The translations under genes were made by a program, and so were the position numbers. Of a stretch of DNA of 38,042 nt, positions 28,566 through 36,359 are shown one piece after another. This stretch comes from an uncultured Lacinutrix sp. (lineage in GTDB: Bacteria > Bacteroidota > Bacteroidia > Flavobacteriales > Flavobacteriaceae): NCBI GenBank assembly GCA_937129145.1, contig CAKZMU010000018.1:1-38042 (forward strand). Reading direction: 5' to 3'. Below the pieces are notes generated by a model. The model was not told the DNA's origin. It searched no databases and worked only from the letters and a program-made list of their open reading frames with translations. Each line of letters starts with the position of its first letter. The stretch's first letter is position 1.

Positions 28566-29855
28566 ATGGAATATAACTTAGAAGAAATTCAAGAGATTTA
28601 TCAAACAGAAGAAAATATTGCGAATACTGCTCGAGAGTATTGTAAAAAACACAATTTAACGTACAGCGATAGTATTCGACGAAAATTCAGTAAGATAATC
28701 AACAAGAACGGGTTGAAAGAAGACTTGGACAACGATACTGTTACCGAGACTAATCAGTACTCTAACGATAAAGAGTCTCAGGAAATGTTTATGCCAAGTG
28801 CTTGGGATGCGGAGTCGGATAAGTTCCTTTCGATAGACGAATATTGTGAGAGGTATAATCTGCCGAAAGACCAAGTGAGGAGCTCAAAACTTGTTTCTCA
28901 CCTTTCTAGTCATATGATTTACAATATCGCGTTTAACCCCACCATACACGAACAAACAGGTATTGATGAAGAATTTATAGAAAGTATTGTACAAAAATAT
29001 ATTAAACCTATTCCTATAGTAGTAGAGGATTTAGGGGACAGGGAGTGGTTTGATAGGTTGGTTATCAGCGACGTTCATATCGGAATGGATGTAAACGGAA
29101 GTAAAAACGTTGAACCTCTCTACAATGGAAAATGGGATAAAGAGGAAATTTTTACAAGACTTAACTCTACCATACAACATGTAATAAGATTCAAAAAAGG
29201 AAATACCTTAGTAATAGATGAACTTGGCGATTTAGTAGATGGTTTAGGTGGACAAACTACTAGAAAAGGACATGAACTACCTCAGAATATGTCGGATAAA
29301 GAATCTTTTGATTGCGCTGTAGATTTTAAGATTTCCTTAGTAGAGGGCTTATTAAACATCTATGATAAAGTAATATGTAACAGTATAACAGAGGATAACC
29401 ATAGTGGGATATTTTCTTATTTTGTGAATAGTACAGTGAAAAGTATACTAGAAGAGAAGTATGCTAATGTCACTTACAATGTAATAGAGCGTTTTATAGA
29501 CCACTATTCCATAGGTAAGCATACTTTCCTTATTTGCCACGGAAAGGACTCGGAATCACTTAAATTTGGCTTTAAACCAGTTCTTGATACCAAACAAGCA
29601 GAAAAAATAGACCAGTATTGTAAGGAGCATAAACTCTATAATGGTAACTACATAGAATTTGGTAAAGGAGATTCGCATCAATCTATTTTTGACGATACTA
29701 CCAGTAATGATTTTGTTTACTACAACTACCCTGCCTTTTCTCCCCCGTCCAACTGGGTGAAAAGCAATTTTAAAAATAGTAAATCGGGATTCATGTTTTT
29801 TAACGTAGATGAACTATCACAGACTAAAATTAAAATACCTTTTTATTTTGAGTAA
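28566..29855 (+). CDS. Large metallophosphoesterase with N-terminal HTH-like region
   Basis: A 429-residue phage calcineurin-like phosphoesterase. Metal motifs appear around the middle: VISDVHIGM, VIDELGDLVDGL (Gly-Asp), SITEDNHSG in place of GNHD, LICHGKD and GKGDSHQS in place of GHxH. The N-terminal 50 residues (TEENIANTAREYCKKHNLTY) look like a small helix-turn-helix. About 100 residues of linker separate it from the catalytic domain. It could be a DNA or nucleotide phosphodiesterase, as such large phage enzymes are commonly annotated. Its substrate is not evident. Confidence 0.75.
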   Translation: MEYNLEEIQEIYQTEENIANTAREYCKKHNLTYSDSIRRKFSKIINKNGLKEDLDNDTVTETNQYSNDKESQEMFMPSAWDAESDKFLSIDEYCERYNLPKDQVRSSKLVSHLSSHMIYNIAFNPTIHEQTGIDEEFIESIVQKYIKPIPIVVEDLGDREWFDRLVISDVHIGMDVNGSKNVEPLYNGKWDKEEIFTRLNSTIQHVIRFKKGNTLVIDELGDLVDGLGGQTTRKGHELPQNMSDKESFDCAVDFKISLVEGLLNIYDKVICNSITEDNHSGIFSYFVNSTVKSILEEKYANVTYNVIERFIDHYSIGKHTFLICHGKDSESLKFGFKPVLDTKQAEKIDQYCKEHKLYNGNYIEFGKGDSHQSIFDDTTSNDFVYYNYPAFSPPSNWVKSNFKNSKSGFMFFNVDELSQTKIKIPFYFE

Positions 29856-30507
29856 AATAAGAGTACTAGAACTTTTTGCAGGTAGTAGAAGTGTAGGTAA
29901 GGTAGCCGAATCAATGGGGATGGAAGTATTTTCGGTTGATTGGACGGATTATGAGGGTATAGACCTTCAGATGGACGTTGAAAAAATGGAAATCAGTGAT
30001 GTCCCTTTTATTCCAGATGTAGTATGGGCATCTCCAGATTGTAGTACATACTCAATTGCCGCATGTTCAACTCATAGAAATAAAGATAGAACTGGTAAAA
30101 CTGAATACGCTCGAAAATGTGATGCTGTAAATAGGCATTTTTTATGGCTTATAGTTGATTGGTGGACTATGAATCCAGACTTAGTGTTCTTTATAGAGAA
30201 CCCGCGCGGAATACTTAGACACATGCCTTTTATGCAAGGATTAAAAAGGCATACTGTATGGTATTGTCAGTATGGCGATTCTAGGGCTAAACCTACCGAT
30301 ATCTGGACTAATAGTACTACGTGGGAACCTAGGCCAATGTGCAGGAACTACAAGTACGATAAAGAGGGAAATATAATCGATAAACACTGTCACCATGAAT
30401 CCGCCAGAAGGGGGGCCAAGACAGGAACACAAGGTAAAAAGGGGAGCTACGAAAGAAGTGTAATACCAGAGGAACTTTGCAAAGAGATACTGGATGGACT
30501 TAAATAA
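29809..30507 (+). CDS. C5-cytosine DNA methyltransferase-like protein
   Basis: Motif I (VLELFAGSRSVGKVAESMGM) binds S-adenosylmethionine, VDW follows, ASPDCSTYS holds the catalytic Cys of motif IV, and FIENPRG is motif VI (ENP). The late part (TGTQGKKGSYERSVIPEELC) matches the end of the Dcm family. At 232 residues it is short and lacks a normal-sized target recognition domain, so specificity may be low or supplied elsewhere. It may protect phage DNA from host restriction. The start is uncertain: ATG 29809 overlaps the previous gene by 47 bases, while TTG 29848 would overlap by 8 and begin just ahead of motif I. Confidence 0.75.
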   Translation: MNYHRLKLKYLFILSKIRVLELFAGSRSVGKVAESMGMEVFSVDWTDYEGIDLQMDVEKMEISDVPFIPDVVWASPDCSTYSIAACSTHRNKDRTGKTEYARKCDAVNRHFLWLIVDWWTMNPDLVFFIENPRGILRHMPFMQGLKRHTVWYCQYGDSRAKPTDIWTNSTTWEPRPMCRNYKYDKEGNIIDKHCHHESARRGAKTGTQGKKGSYERSVIPEELCKEILDGLK

Positions 30508-30769
30508 CGAAAAAGCCATTCAGTTCTATATGAGTATCCAACTTCTGAATTATGGTACGGTAGATTCGGTGAACGAAGAAATACTTGGTAGACTGTGTTA
30601 TTTTCTATGTCCTACGGAAGATAAGGACGACCCTGATTTGGATTATTTTACCTCTGAACTTGTGGATGCTTTCTCTCGCGGTGAGGTTATGGAACGATTT
30701 GGAGAACTTCTACTTCAGGAACAGCACTTCGAGACACTCATACTGTTTAATATGCTCCGTGGAATCTAA
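30494..30769 (+). CDS. Hypothetical protein, 91 aa
   Basis: Last plus-strand gene, overlapping the methyltransferase gene by 14 bases. Helical and acidic (NEEILGRLCYFLCPTEDKDD, MERFGELLLQEQHFETLIL). No family recognised. Convergent minus-strand genes start to end 66 bases further on. Confidence 0.65.
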   Translation: MDLNNEKAIQFYMSIQLLNYGTVDSVNEEILGRLCYFLCPTEDKDDPDLDYFTSELVDAFSRGEVMERFGELLLQEQHFETLILFNMLRGI

Positions 30770-30772
30770 CGC

Positions 30773-30801
30773 AAAAAACCTTGTTGAATTAACAACAAGG
30801 T
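30773..30801 (-). terminator. Perfect hairpin terminator between convergent operons
   Basis: ACCTTGTTG (30778-30786) and CAACAAGGT (30793-30801) pair in nine perfect pairs around AATTAA. On the minus strand the hairpin is followed by six T (complement of 30773-30778), so it ends the lysis-side operon. On the plus strand no T-run follows, so its strength there is unsure. Confidence 0.8.
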
Positions 30802-30834
30802 CAGATATCGTGTCCCTCCTTTCTTTGGTTAGAC

Positions 30835-31194
30835 TTATTTTTTGTTTGCCGCTATTTGGGCCTTTACCGTAGTTACGCTCGGTGCGAATTTAGCTTTTAA
30901 AAGTTCTCCCAGTATTACGGCAGAAGACCAGAGATAATACATATTCTCCAAATCAACGTCCTTACCAGTAACACTTTCTATGAAAATATTATTGGCGGGA
31001 GTGAAAATAGCTACAGCCGCAATAAGCAGACCAGATGCCAAAGACCATAAAAAGGGTCTTATGTTGGTTCTCCACAATATATCCAAACTGAACTTATCGG
31101 TACTTTTTAAGATACCTGCCAGTGAATTGGCTATAAGGGCCGTTACGGCAAAAGCGGAAAAACTAGATGCTACCTCTAAATATGCTTGCCACAT
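30835..31194 (-). CDS. Holin-like membrane protein, 119 aa
   Basis: Two or three hydrophobic segments: FSAFAVTALIANSLAGIL near the N-terminus, FLWSLASGLLIAAVAIFTP in the middle and a weak MYYLWSSAVILGELL late, with a basic C-terminus (KAQIAANKK). Size and layout fit a phage holin that opens the inner membrane at lysis. It is the last gene of the minus-strand transcript, next to two further small membrane proteins. No endolysin is visible in the window, so lysis function is inferred from topology and neighbours. Confidence 0.6.
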   Translation of the reverse strand: MWQAYLEVASSFSAFAVTALIANSLAGILKSTDKFSLDILWRTNIRPFLWSLASGLLIAAVAIFTPANNIFIESVTGKDVDLENMYYLWSSAVILGELLKAKFAPSVTTVKAQIAANKK

Positions 31195-31197
31195 AAC

Positions 31198-31476
31198 TTA
31201 TACTTTTTCAGCTAATTTTTCCAATAAAGTTTTAATATCTGCTTTCAAGTCTTTAACTTCGTTCTTTAAATCCAGAACAGTTTCATCGAATTCGGACTTC
31301 ACTTTATCAGTAATTTCTTTAACCTTATCTTCCGCTTTATCCCAATCACCGTCTCTTTTATCGGCCCATTTATCAAAATCGGTCCCTTCTCCATTTGCAC
31401 GGGCAAAAAATGCTCCCGCTAATGAAAATACCGCAGCTACCGCGATACATAGTATAACAATCCAAAATGTACTCAT
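31198..31476 (-). CDS. Membrane-anchored coiled-coil protein (spanin-like), 92 aa
   Basis: One N-terminal span (FWIVILCIAVAAVFSLAGAF) and then a highly charged coiled coil (VKEITDKVKSEFDETVLDLK and KDLKADIKTLLEKLAEKV). This is the layout of an inner-membrane spanin (Rz-like). It is linked by ATGA to the 46-residue membrane protein upstream and lies 3 bases from the holin-like gene. No lipoprotein partner (Rz1-like) was found. Confidence 0.55.
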   Translation of the reverse strand: MSTFWIVILCIAVAAVFSLAGAFFARANGEGTDFDKWADKRDGDWDKAEDKVKEITDKVKSEFDETVLDLKNEVKDLKADIKTLLEKLAEKV

Positions 31477-31613
31477 AATATTTCTTTTTTAATGTTTGAT
31501 ACAAAGATGCGAATCTTTCTCCAGACTGCCAACAAACTAAAATTTTCTTTAACTAAAATAATAATTAAGTTCGTTAAAATAAGTACCAGGGCTATCGTAA
31601 GGGAAATTTTCAT
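31473..31613 (-). CDS. Small single-pass membrane protein, 46 aa
   Basis: Starts at ATG 31613, directly after the terminator hairpin at 31628-31651. One span (LTIALVLILTNLIIILV) follows a short N-terminus and precedes a basic tail (WRKIRIFVSNIKKEIL). A longer frame from 31760 runs through the terminator and into the next gene and is not preferred. First of the three-gene membrane cassette. Confidence 0.55.
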   Translation of the reverse strand: MKISLTIALVLILTNLIIILVKENFSLLAVWRKIRIFVSNIKKEIL

Positions 31614-31627
31614 AACGCGAAGATATG

Positions 31628-31651
31628 AAAAAACCTCGCGTTTGCAAGGTT
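31628..31651 (-). terminator. Intrinsic terminator inside the minus-strand gene run
   Basis: Read on the minus strand, AACCTTGC, loop AAAC, GCGAGGTT (31651-31632; one wobble), then T to 31628. Eight pairs with a tetraloop. It separates the 31676-31861 gene from the membrane cassette, so the cassette is probably controlled apart or by read-through. Confidence 0.75.
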
Positions 31652-31675
31652 CTAAAATTAATACGGTATTGTTTA

Positions 31676-31861
31676 TTATATTATAGTTTTTTCTTCGCTC
31701 AGTTCTTCTTCGCCACACCAATAACTTGTACCGTATCCCGTAGCTACTAGGTACTGCCATGTTCCGTCGGATAGATATTGTCTTCCTTCCAATATTATGC
31801 CTGGATCACTACTGGGAGTTATATGGAAAACTTTTTGACCTATATTGTAGGGTGATGTCAT
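31676..31861 (-). CDS. Small hypothetical phage protein, 61 aa
   Basis: A pattern known from small phage proteins: SPYNIGQKVFHITPSSDPGI, a WQYLVATGYG strand and an ELSEEKTII end, like a compact SH3-type barrel. Role unknown. It starts in an ATGA overlap and is followed by a terminator. Confidence 0.7.
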   Translation of the reverse strand: MTSPYNIGQKVFHITPSSDPGIILEGRQYLSDGTWQYLVATGYGTSYWCGEEELSEEKTII

Positions 31862-32466
31862 AGATATTTTTTCTTTAATATTAGTGGATAATAGTTCGTA
31901 TAACCTTCTTTATCGCTTCCCCAACTAATTGGATTATCTTTTTTGCATTTCTCTATTCTTTCTCTTTTTGTACCTTTGGTTTCGTGGCGATAATAAAGAA
32001 ACCCCTCCCAGTAGCACATATTTATCATTGAATCCTTTAGTCCGAAATAGATACAAAACTGTCTGTTGAAGCCTACTATGCTTATTTGTGGATTCCACTC
32101 GTGGCGCGGAGAGTCCCACTTATATTTGTAACCTAATCCTATTGACTTTATCTGCCATTTTGTTGGATGAGCTCTTTGCGTTCCTTTTTTACTTTCTACA
32201 AGAGCATTAAATTTTTCTTTATCGGGTTTTTTATATTCTTTACCTGCTCTTTCATAAGCCTTTTTATTTCTCTCGATATCCTCATTGACACTCTCTACTC
32301 TTTCGGTGTAGGTTAGTTTTTTCCATCTGCGGGGCAGAAAATAAGGTACACCTCTCTCTATCTTACCAAAATAAAACTGTAATCTAGGTGTTTTAAACGG
32401 GCTGTTCAATATGTTAAGCCACATCCACTTGTATTTCAAATTCGCCCAATATTGGCTAATCTTCAT
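31858..32466 (-). CDS. Hypothetical phage protein, 202 aa
   Basis: A basic protein rich in Trp, Tyr and Lys (YWANLKYKWMWLNILNSPF, FYFGKIERGVPYFLPRRWKK). A helical region lies in the middle (ESVNEDIERNKKAYERAGKE), and the C-terminal part is beta-rich (QISIVGFNRQFCIYFGLKD, CYWEGFLYYRHETKG). I have seen this layout in phage hypothetical proteins, but not a known function. It overlaps both neighbours. Confidence 0.65.
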   Translation of the reverse strand: MKISQYWANLKYKWMWLNILNSPFKTPRLQFYFGKIERGVPYFLPRRWKKLTYTERVESVNEDIERNKKAYERAGKEYKKPDKEKFNALVESKKGTQRAHPTKWQIKSIGLGYKYKWDSPRHEWNPQISIVGFNRQFCIYFGLKDSMINMCYWEGFLYYRHETKGTKRERIEKCKKDNPISWGSDKEGYTNYYPLILKKKYL

Positions 32467-32680
32467 AGTCCTTTAATTTAATATCGATTATATCTATATA
32501 GTCCTGTGGCATGTTGTGCTCTTGGAAAACTTTTTTGGCGCATTCTAAATTGGTCTTTACATCTCCTTCCGTTCCGTGCTCGAGCCAATCGACATAACAA
32601 TCGTAATCCATACTTTTTATTACTTCAAGTACGTTCAGTATCTCATATGCCTTATGTACATTTTCAAGCTCTTCATCCAT
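32456..32680 (-). CDS. Small acidic hypothetical protein, 74 aa
   Basis: Mostly helical and acidic (ENVHKAYEILNVLEVIKSMD, LECAKKVFQEHNMPQDYID). It overlaps the RlaP-like gene by 8 bases and the next by 11. No family recognised. Confidence 0.65.
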   Translation of the reverse strand: MDEELENVHKAYEILNVLEVIKSMDYDCYVDWLEHGTEGDVKTNLECAKKVFQEHNMPQDYIDIIDIKLKDYED

Positions 32681-33764
32681 TTTTTCTAATTTTCAATAAT
32701 AGATTTTGTTGAAATTCCTTGGATATTGAATCCGATAATTGACTGTTCTCGAATGCCTCGGCTATTTCATCTACGAGATTATCCGCATTTTCTAACAGTT
32801 CGTCGTACTTCATTTCACCGTTTCTAATAGATAGAAGATATTCTCTTTCTGGTCTTCGGATAACTAGCTCTTTCTTTTTAGCTATATCTTTGGCTGTCAT
32901 AAGAAGTCTCATGCAGTGCATCATGTTCTTATGGTCATACCCCTGTTCTCCTTTGAGGTTATCAGCATATCGTTGTGGATTTCTTTTCTCTAACCACTCT
33001 GTATATTCTCTATAATCTTTACAGTGAGATGAGTATCCATCTTCATTATAATGGAAATTAGTTATTGCCGTTATGGGTTCATCCACTGAATGATGGCGTT
33101 CTATAAATTCTTTTGGTATTGAGGATAATCTTATTTGATTGGAATTTTCTTTTACCACTCCCCTAAAATTAAACTCTCCCCATGGATCGACATGTAAACA
33201 ATATACTCCTTTGGCATTGTTTACCTTGGTTACACCTGCTGTATTTAATAATTCGCTACTAAATACTTTTTTTATCGGTCTTGAACCAGGTCCATTTAAA
33301 ATATAACAAAAATCCAAAATATCTTTACGGACAACCTTCTTGTGATCCCAATTTATCTTTTTCTTGAGTCCCTTAGCTTTTTTAATTTGAGTATGAGCGT
33401 AGCCCACAAAACTGTTTTTGAGTTTTTTGGTTAGGTATTGGTGACGAAGATGTTTTGGAAAATACTCTTTCCATTTCTCTGACTCATATATAATACAATC
33501 TTCTGGTGTACCTAGTATGTCCAGGATATTTGGATTGCCACCACATAATAAAGACAAAAACCTACCAATCTCATAGAAAGTAACATCGTTGGTCTTATCG
33601 TTTACCTGTTCAATATAACGACCAGCCAGAAGTTCGTCTGTGGGTATGATAAATACTCCTCTAATATCCGTATCCGAGCCTTCTATGTTCGTACCGTAGG
33701 CATGTGAACCTGCAATACATTCATATACTATCCAACCTTTTTCTCTAAGTGTCTCTACTGTCAT
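32673..33764 (-). CDS. RlaP-like nucleotidyltransferase (RNA repair type)
   Basis: A polymerase-beta-fold nucleotidyltransferase of the class predicted to act in RNA repair. GSHAYGT (19-25) and SDTDIRGVF (Asp31, Asp33) form the metal and nucleotide site. YEIGRFLSLLCGGNPNILDIL follows, the characteristic helix of the group, and YDHKNMMHCMRLLMTAKDIA lies near residue 290. Length (363 aa) fits the family. It would add nucleotides to an RNA end or an acceptor protein. It stands in the same minus-strand operon as RNA ligase, kinase, phosphoesterase and CCA-type enzyme, which supports an RNA repair role. Biochemistry of this family is little known. Confidence 0.8.
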   Translation of the reverse strand: MTVETLREKGWIVYECIAGSHAYGTNIEGSDTDIRGVFIIPTDELLAGRYIEQVNDKTNDVTFYEIGRFLSLLCGGNPNILDILGTPEDCIIYESEKWKEYFPKHLRHQYLTKKLKNSFVGYAHTQIKKAKGLKKKINWDHKKVVRKDILDFCYILNGPGSRPIKKVFSSELLNTAGVTKVNNAKGVYCLHVDPWGEFNFRGVVKENSNQIRLSSIPKEFIERHHSVDEPITAITNFHYNEDGYSSHCKDYREYTEWLEKRNPQRYADNLKGEQGYDHKNMMHCMRLLMTAKDIAKKKELVIRRPEREYLLSIRNGEMKYDELLENADNLVDEIAEAFENSQLSDSISKEFQQNLLLKIRKNG

Positions 33765-33767
33765 TAT

Positions 33768-34154
33768 TTATAGTATTGTATTTATATCTATTGCTAATCC
33801 TTCTTTTATTAAGCCAAAAATATCAAACTTCCACTCTAATAGTTTTTTCATATCACAATATTGTATTGAACCAATATGAGATTCTCTACTGTTGTGGGGT
33901 AAATTTGCAGTTTCATCTAAAAATTGTATAGCACCTTTACTTATTGTATCCATATCAAACTCATCACTACTTAAATCAGAAATAGGTCTTAGTAGTGGTT
34001 TGAAATCAGTTAATTCAAATTGGTCTACATCAGTAATAATTTCATCTTCTACCAATCCTCTCATAATTTCAATACCCTCATTTTCACCATCGTAAAAACC
34101 TTTCAATTTATATGGTAAGTAGGGTGCTAAATGTCTTAGTTCTAATTTCATCAT
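33768..34154 (-). CDS. Hypothetical phage protein, 128 aa
   Basis: A phage protein type with KLELRHLAPYLPYKLKGF at the start and KPLLRPISDLSSDEF in the middle, often seen in phages and prophages of Bacteroidota as far as I recall, without known function. Start ATG 34154 gives an ATGA overlap with the CCA-type gene. Confidence 0.7.
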   Translation of the reverse strand: MMKLELRHLAPYLPYKLKGFYDGENEGIEIMRGLVEDEIITDVDQFELTDFKPLLRPISDLSSDEFDMDTISKGAIQFLDETANLPHNSRESHIGSIQYCDMKKLLEWKFDIFGLIKEGLAIDINTIL

Positions 34155-34885
34155 TTCTTATTTGTTATATCCAACCAAAGATTGGTGTTATCAAATATAT
34201 AACTTCTAATTGGAAATCGCAAGGTATCTTCCATATAATTTAAATATTCCAATGTTTTTTTAGTGTCGTGGTGAAAACATTTGTACATTTCTTCTCTAAT
34301 TCTTTCTTCTGATACCACTTCCATGCCTTGAATTCCTATTTCCGTTATTGCGTTTCTAACATCCTTTGAAAAGATAAAACCTTTTGTTATACAAAACCTC
34401 ATTCCACGGATAATACGTAAAGGATCATCTTTGAATGATAGGTTTGGATCTCCTGGTGTGTCTAATGTCATTATATTTAAATCTGCCAGTCCGTTGAATG
34501 GGTCATACAAATTACCTTCTTCATCTTCTGCCATGGCGTTGACGGTAAAATCGCGTCTAAGCATGTCGTCATATATAGTTCCCAACTCAGATATTGGTCT
34601 TCTGGTATTTGGTATATAAGATTTCTCACACCTTGAGAGCACAAAATCCGCAGTACCTTTGAACTGATGTCCTTCGGGAAATTTAGCTCTAATTGTAAAG
34701 CAATCAGGTGTAGATAAAAATACTTCAAACCCCTCTGACTCAATTTGTACTTGAAAATCAGCAAAAGCACATCTTATATCATTTTTGTAATCTTCTATAA
34801 CAACAGAGTAGTCTATATCTTTCGGCTTAAGACCTAGAAACTTGTCCCTCACTGCTCCCCCTACGTAATATAGTTTGTATTTCAT
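34151..34885 (-). CDS. CCA-adding / poly(A) polymerase-type tRNA nucleotidyltransferase
   Basis: Class II tRNA nucleotidyltransferase domains are clear: YYVGGAVRDKFLG (GGAVRD 9-14), KDIDYS (Asp23, Asp25), LRRDFTVNAMA, then a neck region with DDPLRIIRGMRF and SEERIREEMYK. At 244 residues it holds head and neck but lacks most of the usual body and tail, and no HD domain is seen. It probably restores the CCA end of tRNAs, or adds other nucleotides to RNA ends. The operon with RNA ligase and kinase points to repair of damaged tRNA. A shorter RNA-binding part may change specificity. Confidence 0.85.
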   Translation of the reverse strand: MKYKLYYVGGAVRDKFLGLKPKDIDYSVVIEDYKNDIRCAFADFQVQIESEGFEVFLSTPDCFTIRAKFPEGHQFKGTADFVLSRCEKSYIPNTRRPISELGTIYDDMLRRDFTVNAMAEDEEGNLYDPFNGLADLNIMTLDTPGDPNLSFKDDPLRIIRGMRFCITKGFIFSKDVRNAITEIGIQGMEVVSEERIREEMYKCFHHDTKKTLEYLNYMEDTLRFPIRSYIFDNTNLWLDITNKK

Positions 34886-34894
34886 CGGTTTATT

Positions 34895-35509
34895 TTAATT
34901 AGTGCGACTGTTGTGATGTGATTCTAAATACGCCTTTTTATTGTTAGTTAAATCCCTAAATTCTGTCCAGTTAAATGGTCTATACTCTCCGTACAACCTT
35001 TTAGCTACATCTACTCCTACATCTTGGGATCTACCTACTCCTGGATTACTATCATGCACGTGTCCGAACGCCAATCTAGCATCTTTATGTGACTGATGCC
35101 AAACTAAAGCTGGATAGTGCATTGCAACAAATTTAAACCCTTTGAATTGATAATAACCAATATCCCTTAAACCTTCATGTTCTTTCTGATGGCAGTGGTT
35201 TCCTCTAAGATGTACAAAATTCTTACATTTAACTCTTTGTAGAAATTCGTAGTATTGTCCTATTCCCGAAAAAGCCACATCTCCGCAATGAATTAGGATA
35301 TCATTTTCACCTACATTATTGTTTATACCGTCAATAAGGACATTGTTCATTTGCTCAACAGTATCAAAATCTCTTAAGGAATGTATTCCCCCGTGGTCTT
35401 TTACGTCCCAAGTAGTTACTCCTCTTACTATGTTTTTATGAGAATAATGCGTGTCTGAGGTTAGCCATACATCATTATAATCGTTTAAACTTTCAAATTT
35501 TATCATCAC
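34895..35509 (-). CDS. Metallophosphoesterase of the RNA repair operon
   Basis: Calcineurin-like fold: LTSDTHYSHKNI (Asp19, His21), HCGDVAF (Asp77), LRGNHC (Asn104, His105; Cys instead of the usual Asp), AMHYPALVW and FGHVHDS. A 204-residue single domain, with a His-rich insertion after the first motif. The neighbouring kinase lacks a phosphatase domain; in bacterial Pnkp the phosphatase is also a metallophosphoesterase, so this enzyme may remove 3' or 2',3'-cyclic phosphates from cleaved RNA. That assignment is inference. It overlaps the endonuclease gene by 4 bases. Confidence 0.8.
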   Translation of the reverse strand: MMIKFESLNDYNDVWLTSDTHYSHKNIVRGVTTWDVKDHGGIHSLRDFDTVEQMNNVLIDGINNNVGENDILIHCGDVAFSGIGQYYEFLQRVKCKNFVHLRGNHCHQKEHEGLRDIGYYQFKGFKFVAMHYPALVWHQSHKDARLAFGHVHDSNPGVGRSQDVGVDVAKRLYGEYRPFNWTEFRDLTNNKKAYLESHHNSRTN

Positions 35510-36336
35510 TTATTATTATATTCATATACTTGTTTACAAGCTTTTAGAAATTGCTCGTTATTATAAATCCCTTTCATAAAATTTATAATTTTTGTAGTCC
35601 ACTGTACGTTTCCTTTTACATATCCTTTTTTATTATCTATTCTATCTAATGATAGATTTTCTTGTTTCCTATTAAATATCTCTCCTGATTTTCTAAAGAT
35701 TAAAGGTTCTCCTGATAAAGCACATTTAAAATCTTGTTCTTCTAGTAGATTTGATAAATATCTTATATCCAAATTAAAATCTCTTTCTTTTTGAACCGCT
35801 GCGTTTTTAATAATTTTAAACAGTTGAGGTGATATATAATCATCAAAAGATAATCTTCTTTTCCAAGAACATTCTAAGCAAGATTTTGAGCCTCCACTAA
35901 CTATATTACTTCCTGGATGTATTTTTTCAAATCCACAATCACACCTACAAAGCCATAAAGATTCAGAATGTCTATTTTTACCCGCAAACTCTAAAACAGT
36001 CCAACTGTTGTGTTTTTCTCCTACCCTATCTTTTTTAAAACCTATACTTTTTCTGGGGTAGCTTTCATAACAATCCCTACTACAAAAATTATTTTCTCCT
36101 ATTAATCTTATACTCCTTTTAAAAGTTTTATTACAATTAGTACAATTTATGTCTTTTTTAAAAATATTTTCATTTCTTTTTATACCTTTGTCTGAGAGTA
36201 TTCTTCGAACTGTTCTTGAAGATATACCTACTTCTTTTGCTACTTTACTGGAGGATTTTAATTCTTCATATAGTTTAAGTACATCTTCAACTTCAAAGTC
36301 TTTACCTTTTAAAGATATATAATTTTTATCCTGCAT
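35506..36336 (-). CDS. HNH homing endonuclease with HTH and zinc motifs
   Basis: A mobile endonuclease. The N-terminus has a helix-turn-helix (SSKVAKEVGISSRTVRRIL), then two Cys clusters (CTNCNKTF with CSRDC; CRCDCGF with CLEC) and a C-terminal HNH-type core (CALSGEPL, LSLDRIDNKKGYVKGNVQWT, IINFMKGI). It interrupts the RNA repair operon between the PTH2-like protein and metallophosphoesterase genes. The latter begins within its last codons, so downstream translation is kept. Confidence 0.85.
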   Translation of the reverse strand: MQDKNYISLKGKDFEVEDVLKLYEELKSSSKVAKEVGISSRTVRRILSDKGIKRNENIFKKDINCTNCNKTFKRSIRLIGENNFCSRDCYESYPRKSIGFKKDRVGEKHNSWTVLEFAGKNRHSESLWLCRCDCGFEKIHPGSNIVSGGSKSCLECSWKRRLSFDDYISPQLFKIIKNAAVQKERDFNLDIRYLSNLLEEQDFKCALSGEPLIFRKSGEIFNRKQENLSLDRIDNKKGYVKGNVQWTTKIINFMKGIYNNEQFLKACKQVYEYNNK

Positions 36337-36359
36337 TTATAATATTATTTTTTTATATA

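Noticed and set aside
30980..31492. Long open plus-strand frame opposite the membrane cassette.
   Set aside because: It is antisense to two well-formed membrane proteins with overlapping starts and terminators on the minus strand; its own translation is Ser/Lys-rich without features.
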